Shown: piece by piece, positions 39,623 through 40,565 of the stretch | How positions within the stretch are numbered: the stretch's first letter is position 1 | Layout: each line of letters opens with the position of its first letter | Source: an uncultured Prevotella sp. | GTDB lineage: Bacteria; Bacteroidota; Bacteroidia; Bacteroidales; Bacteroidaceae | Direction of reading: 5' to 3' | Assembly: GCA_947177775.1 (NCBI GenBank) | Contig: CAMWVS010000027.1 | Location: forward strand, 1-40,565 | Length of the DNA stretch: 40,565 bases | Program-made: the position numbers and the translations under genes | The notes under the pieces: model-generated | What the model was told of the DNA's origin: nothing | The model's input: the letters and a program-made list of their open reading frames with translations, nothing else | The model's database searches: none

Positions 39623-40561
39623 ATGTTTGAGATAAAAAGATATACCCCCGCCGACGCCGCAGCCTGGGACCGCTATGTCTCACAGGCAAGGAACGCCACG
39701 TTCCTGTTCTACCGCGCCTACATGGACTACCACGCCGACCGCTTCACCGACCACTCGCTGATGTTCTATAAATCCGGCCGGCTCCACTCCATTCTGCCCG
39801 CACACATCGTCGGAACAACGCTCTATTCCCACTACGGGCTGACCTATGGCGGCCTCGTGATGAACATTGACGTCACGATCAGCGACGTCGTCGAGCTGTT
39901 CTCCGGGCTTAACGGCTACCTCCGCGGCTGCGGAATAACGCGTGTCATCTACCGCCCGATTCCGTGGATATATCACCGTCATCCGTCGGAAGAAGACCTC
40001 TATGCCATATTCTGGAAGTGCAATGCCCGCCTGCATCTGCGCAACATCGGCACAGCCATAGCCATAAAACAGAACCTCAGATGGCGCAAGGACCACCGCC
40101 GGCGCCTCAAACAGGCACATGAGAACGGCGTATGGGTCAAGCGCGACGCCGACATAGCCGAGTTCTGGCCTGTGCTGGAAGCCAATCTTGCACGGCGTTT
40201 CGACGCGAAACCCGTACACACTCTGGCCGAGATGCAGTTGCTGAAGTCACGTTTCCCGGACAATATAATCCAATACAACGCCTACATCGGTGACGAAATC
40301 ATCGGCGGAATCACGTTCTATGTAACTCCACAGGTGCTACACGGACAGTATAGCGGAACCACCGACCGCGGCAAGCAGGCCGGAGCGATGGAAGCCATCT
40401 ATGAACAGGTCATGTACAACGACTATACCGACATTGAATTTCTCGATTTCGGCAGCTCCACGGAGGAGCAGGGCAGCGTCATCAACGCCGGTCTCATAGC
40501 CCACAAAGAGGGTTACGGCGGTCGCGGAGTATGCTACGATACGTATGAGTGGACAATCTAA
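39623..40561 (+). CDS. FemAB/GNAT-like N-acyltransferase
   Basis: 312-residue cytoplasmic protein with two GNAT-like halves. The N-terminal half starts FEIKRYTPADAAAWDRYVSQ and includes FLFYRAYMDYHADRF. The C-terminal half includes the WRKDHRRRLKQAHENGV helix and IGDEIIGGITFYVTP. HGQYSGTTDRGKQAGAMEAIYEQVM and IEFLDFGSSTEEQGSVINAGL complete it. The pattern fits the FemAB-like acetyltransferases that acylate amino sugars in surface glycan loci. Paired with the FdtA-like cupin, it may acylate a 3-amino sugar. Its stop codon is four bases before the window ends, so the operon may continue. Confidence 0.78.
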   Translation: MFEIKRYTPADAAAWDRYVSQARNATFLFYRAYMDYHADRFTDHSLMFYKSGRLHSILPAHIVGTTLYSHYGLTYGGLVMNIDVTISDVVELFSGLNGYLRGCGITRVIYRPIPWIYHRHPSEEDLYAIFWKCNARLHLRNIGTAIAIKQNLRWRKDHRRRLKQAHENGVWVKRDADIAEFWPVLEANLARRFDAKPVHTLAEMQLLKSRFPDNIIQYNAYIGDEIIGGITFYVTPQVLHGQYSGTTDRGKQAGAMEAIYEQVMYNDYTDIEFLDFGSSTEEQGSVINAGLIAHKEGYGGRGVCYDTYEWTI

Positions 40562-40565
40562 ACCC

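Overview
The window looks like the chromosome of an anaerobic gut-type member of the Bacteroidales, probably Prevotellaceae. This is inferred from four things. Upstream regions carry the Bacteroidetes promoter box TAnnTTTG, four times with a TTG 19-20 bases before it. Shine-Dalgarno sequences are largely absent. Several families are typical of the phylum (DUF6089, DUF4254, OmpH/Skp repeats, glucuronoxylan enzymes). The order DUF6089 - uppS - bamA - ompH - ompH - murI is a familiar Bacteroidetes envelope cluster. No tRNA, rRNA, CRISPR array, transposase or phage gene was seen.

Layout. 1-2.1 kb: radC (start unresolved) and, convergent, upp. 2.5-4.3 kb: pckA with a clear promoter and a 24-bp terminator stem. 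4.5-4.73 kb: a promoter-to-terminator unit with no proper gene, the best unexplained candidate (small RNA or leader). 5.0-13.6 kb: an envelope biogenesis cluster (lipoprotein with Asp-box repeats, DUF6089 barrel, uppS, bamA, three OmpH/Skp-like chaperones, murI). 13.8-15.7 kb: on the minus strand, rbfA followed by a LolC/E-type permease. 16-18.6 kb: three tandem FKBP prolyl isomerases predicted to work in the cytoplasm, at a membrane and in the periplasm. 18.8-21.1 kb: a GH31 glycosidase. 21.5-23.5 kb: ychF and lgt. 23.6-27.1 kb: on the minus strand, a GH115 alpha-glucuronidase and an SGNH-type carbohydrate esterase, a compact glucuronoxylan debranching pair. 27.5-30.7 kb: pdxB, divergent DUF4254 plus a GT9 glycosyltransferase, rubredoxin. 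31.2-33.4 kb: a lipid-anchored TonB-C domain protein and a TPR/membrane/HTH regulator. 33.6-38 kb: MATE exporter, cytidylate-kinase-like protein, phosphoesterase, a small sigma-region-4-like protein, purT. 38-40.6 kb: acyltransferase, FdtA-type cupin and a FemAB-like acetyltransferase, probably the edge of a surface glycan locus.

The most unusual feature is not a gene but a set of short dispersed repeat families that fill the intergenic spaces and run into gene ends. One family stays open in frame through the whole region in front of radC and removes its expected start. The same family supplies the last codons of the acyltransferase. A second, GC-rich family supplies the last codons of the MATE exporter and of the FdtA-like cupin. 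Other families form long perfect hairpins between convergent genes. Nothing here is proven to be a new system. The small-RNA unit and the repeat-derived protein ends are what I would examine first.
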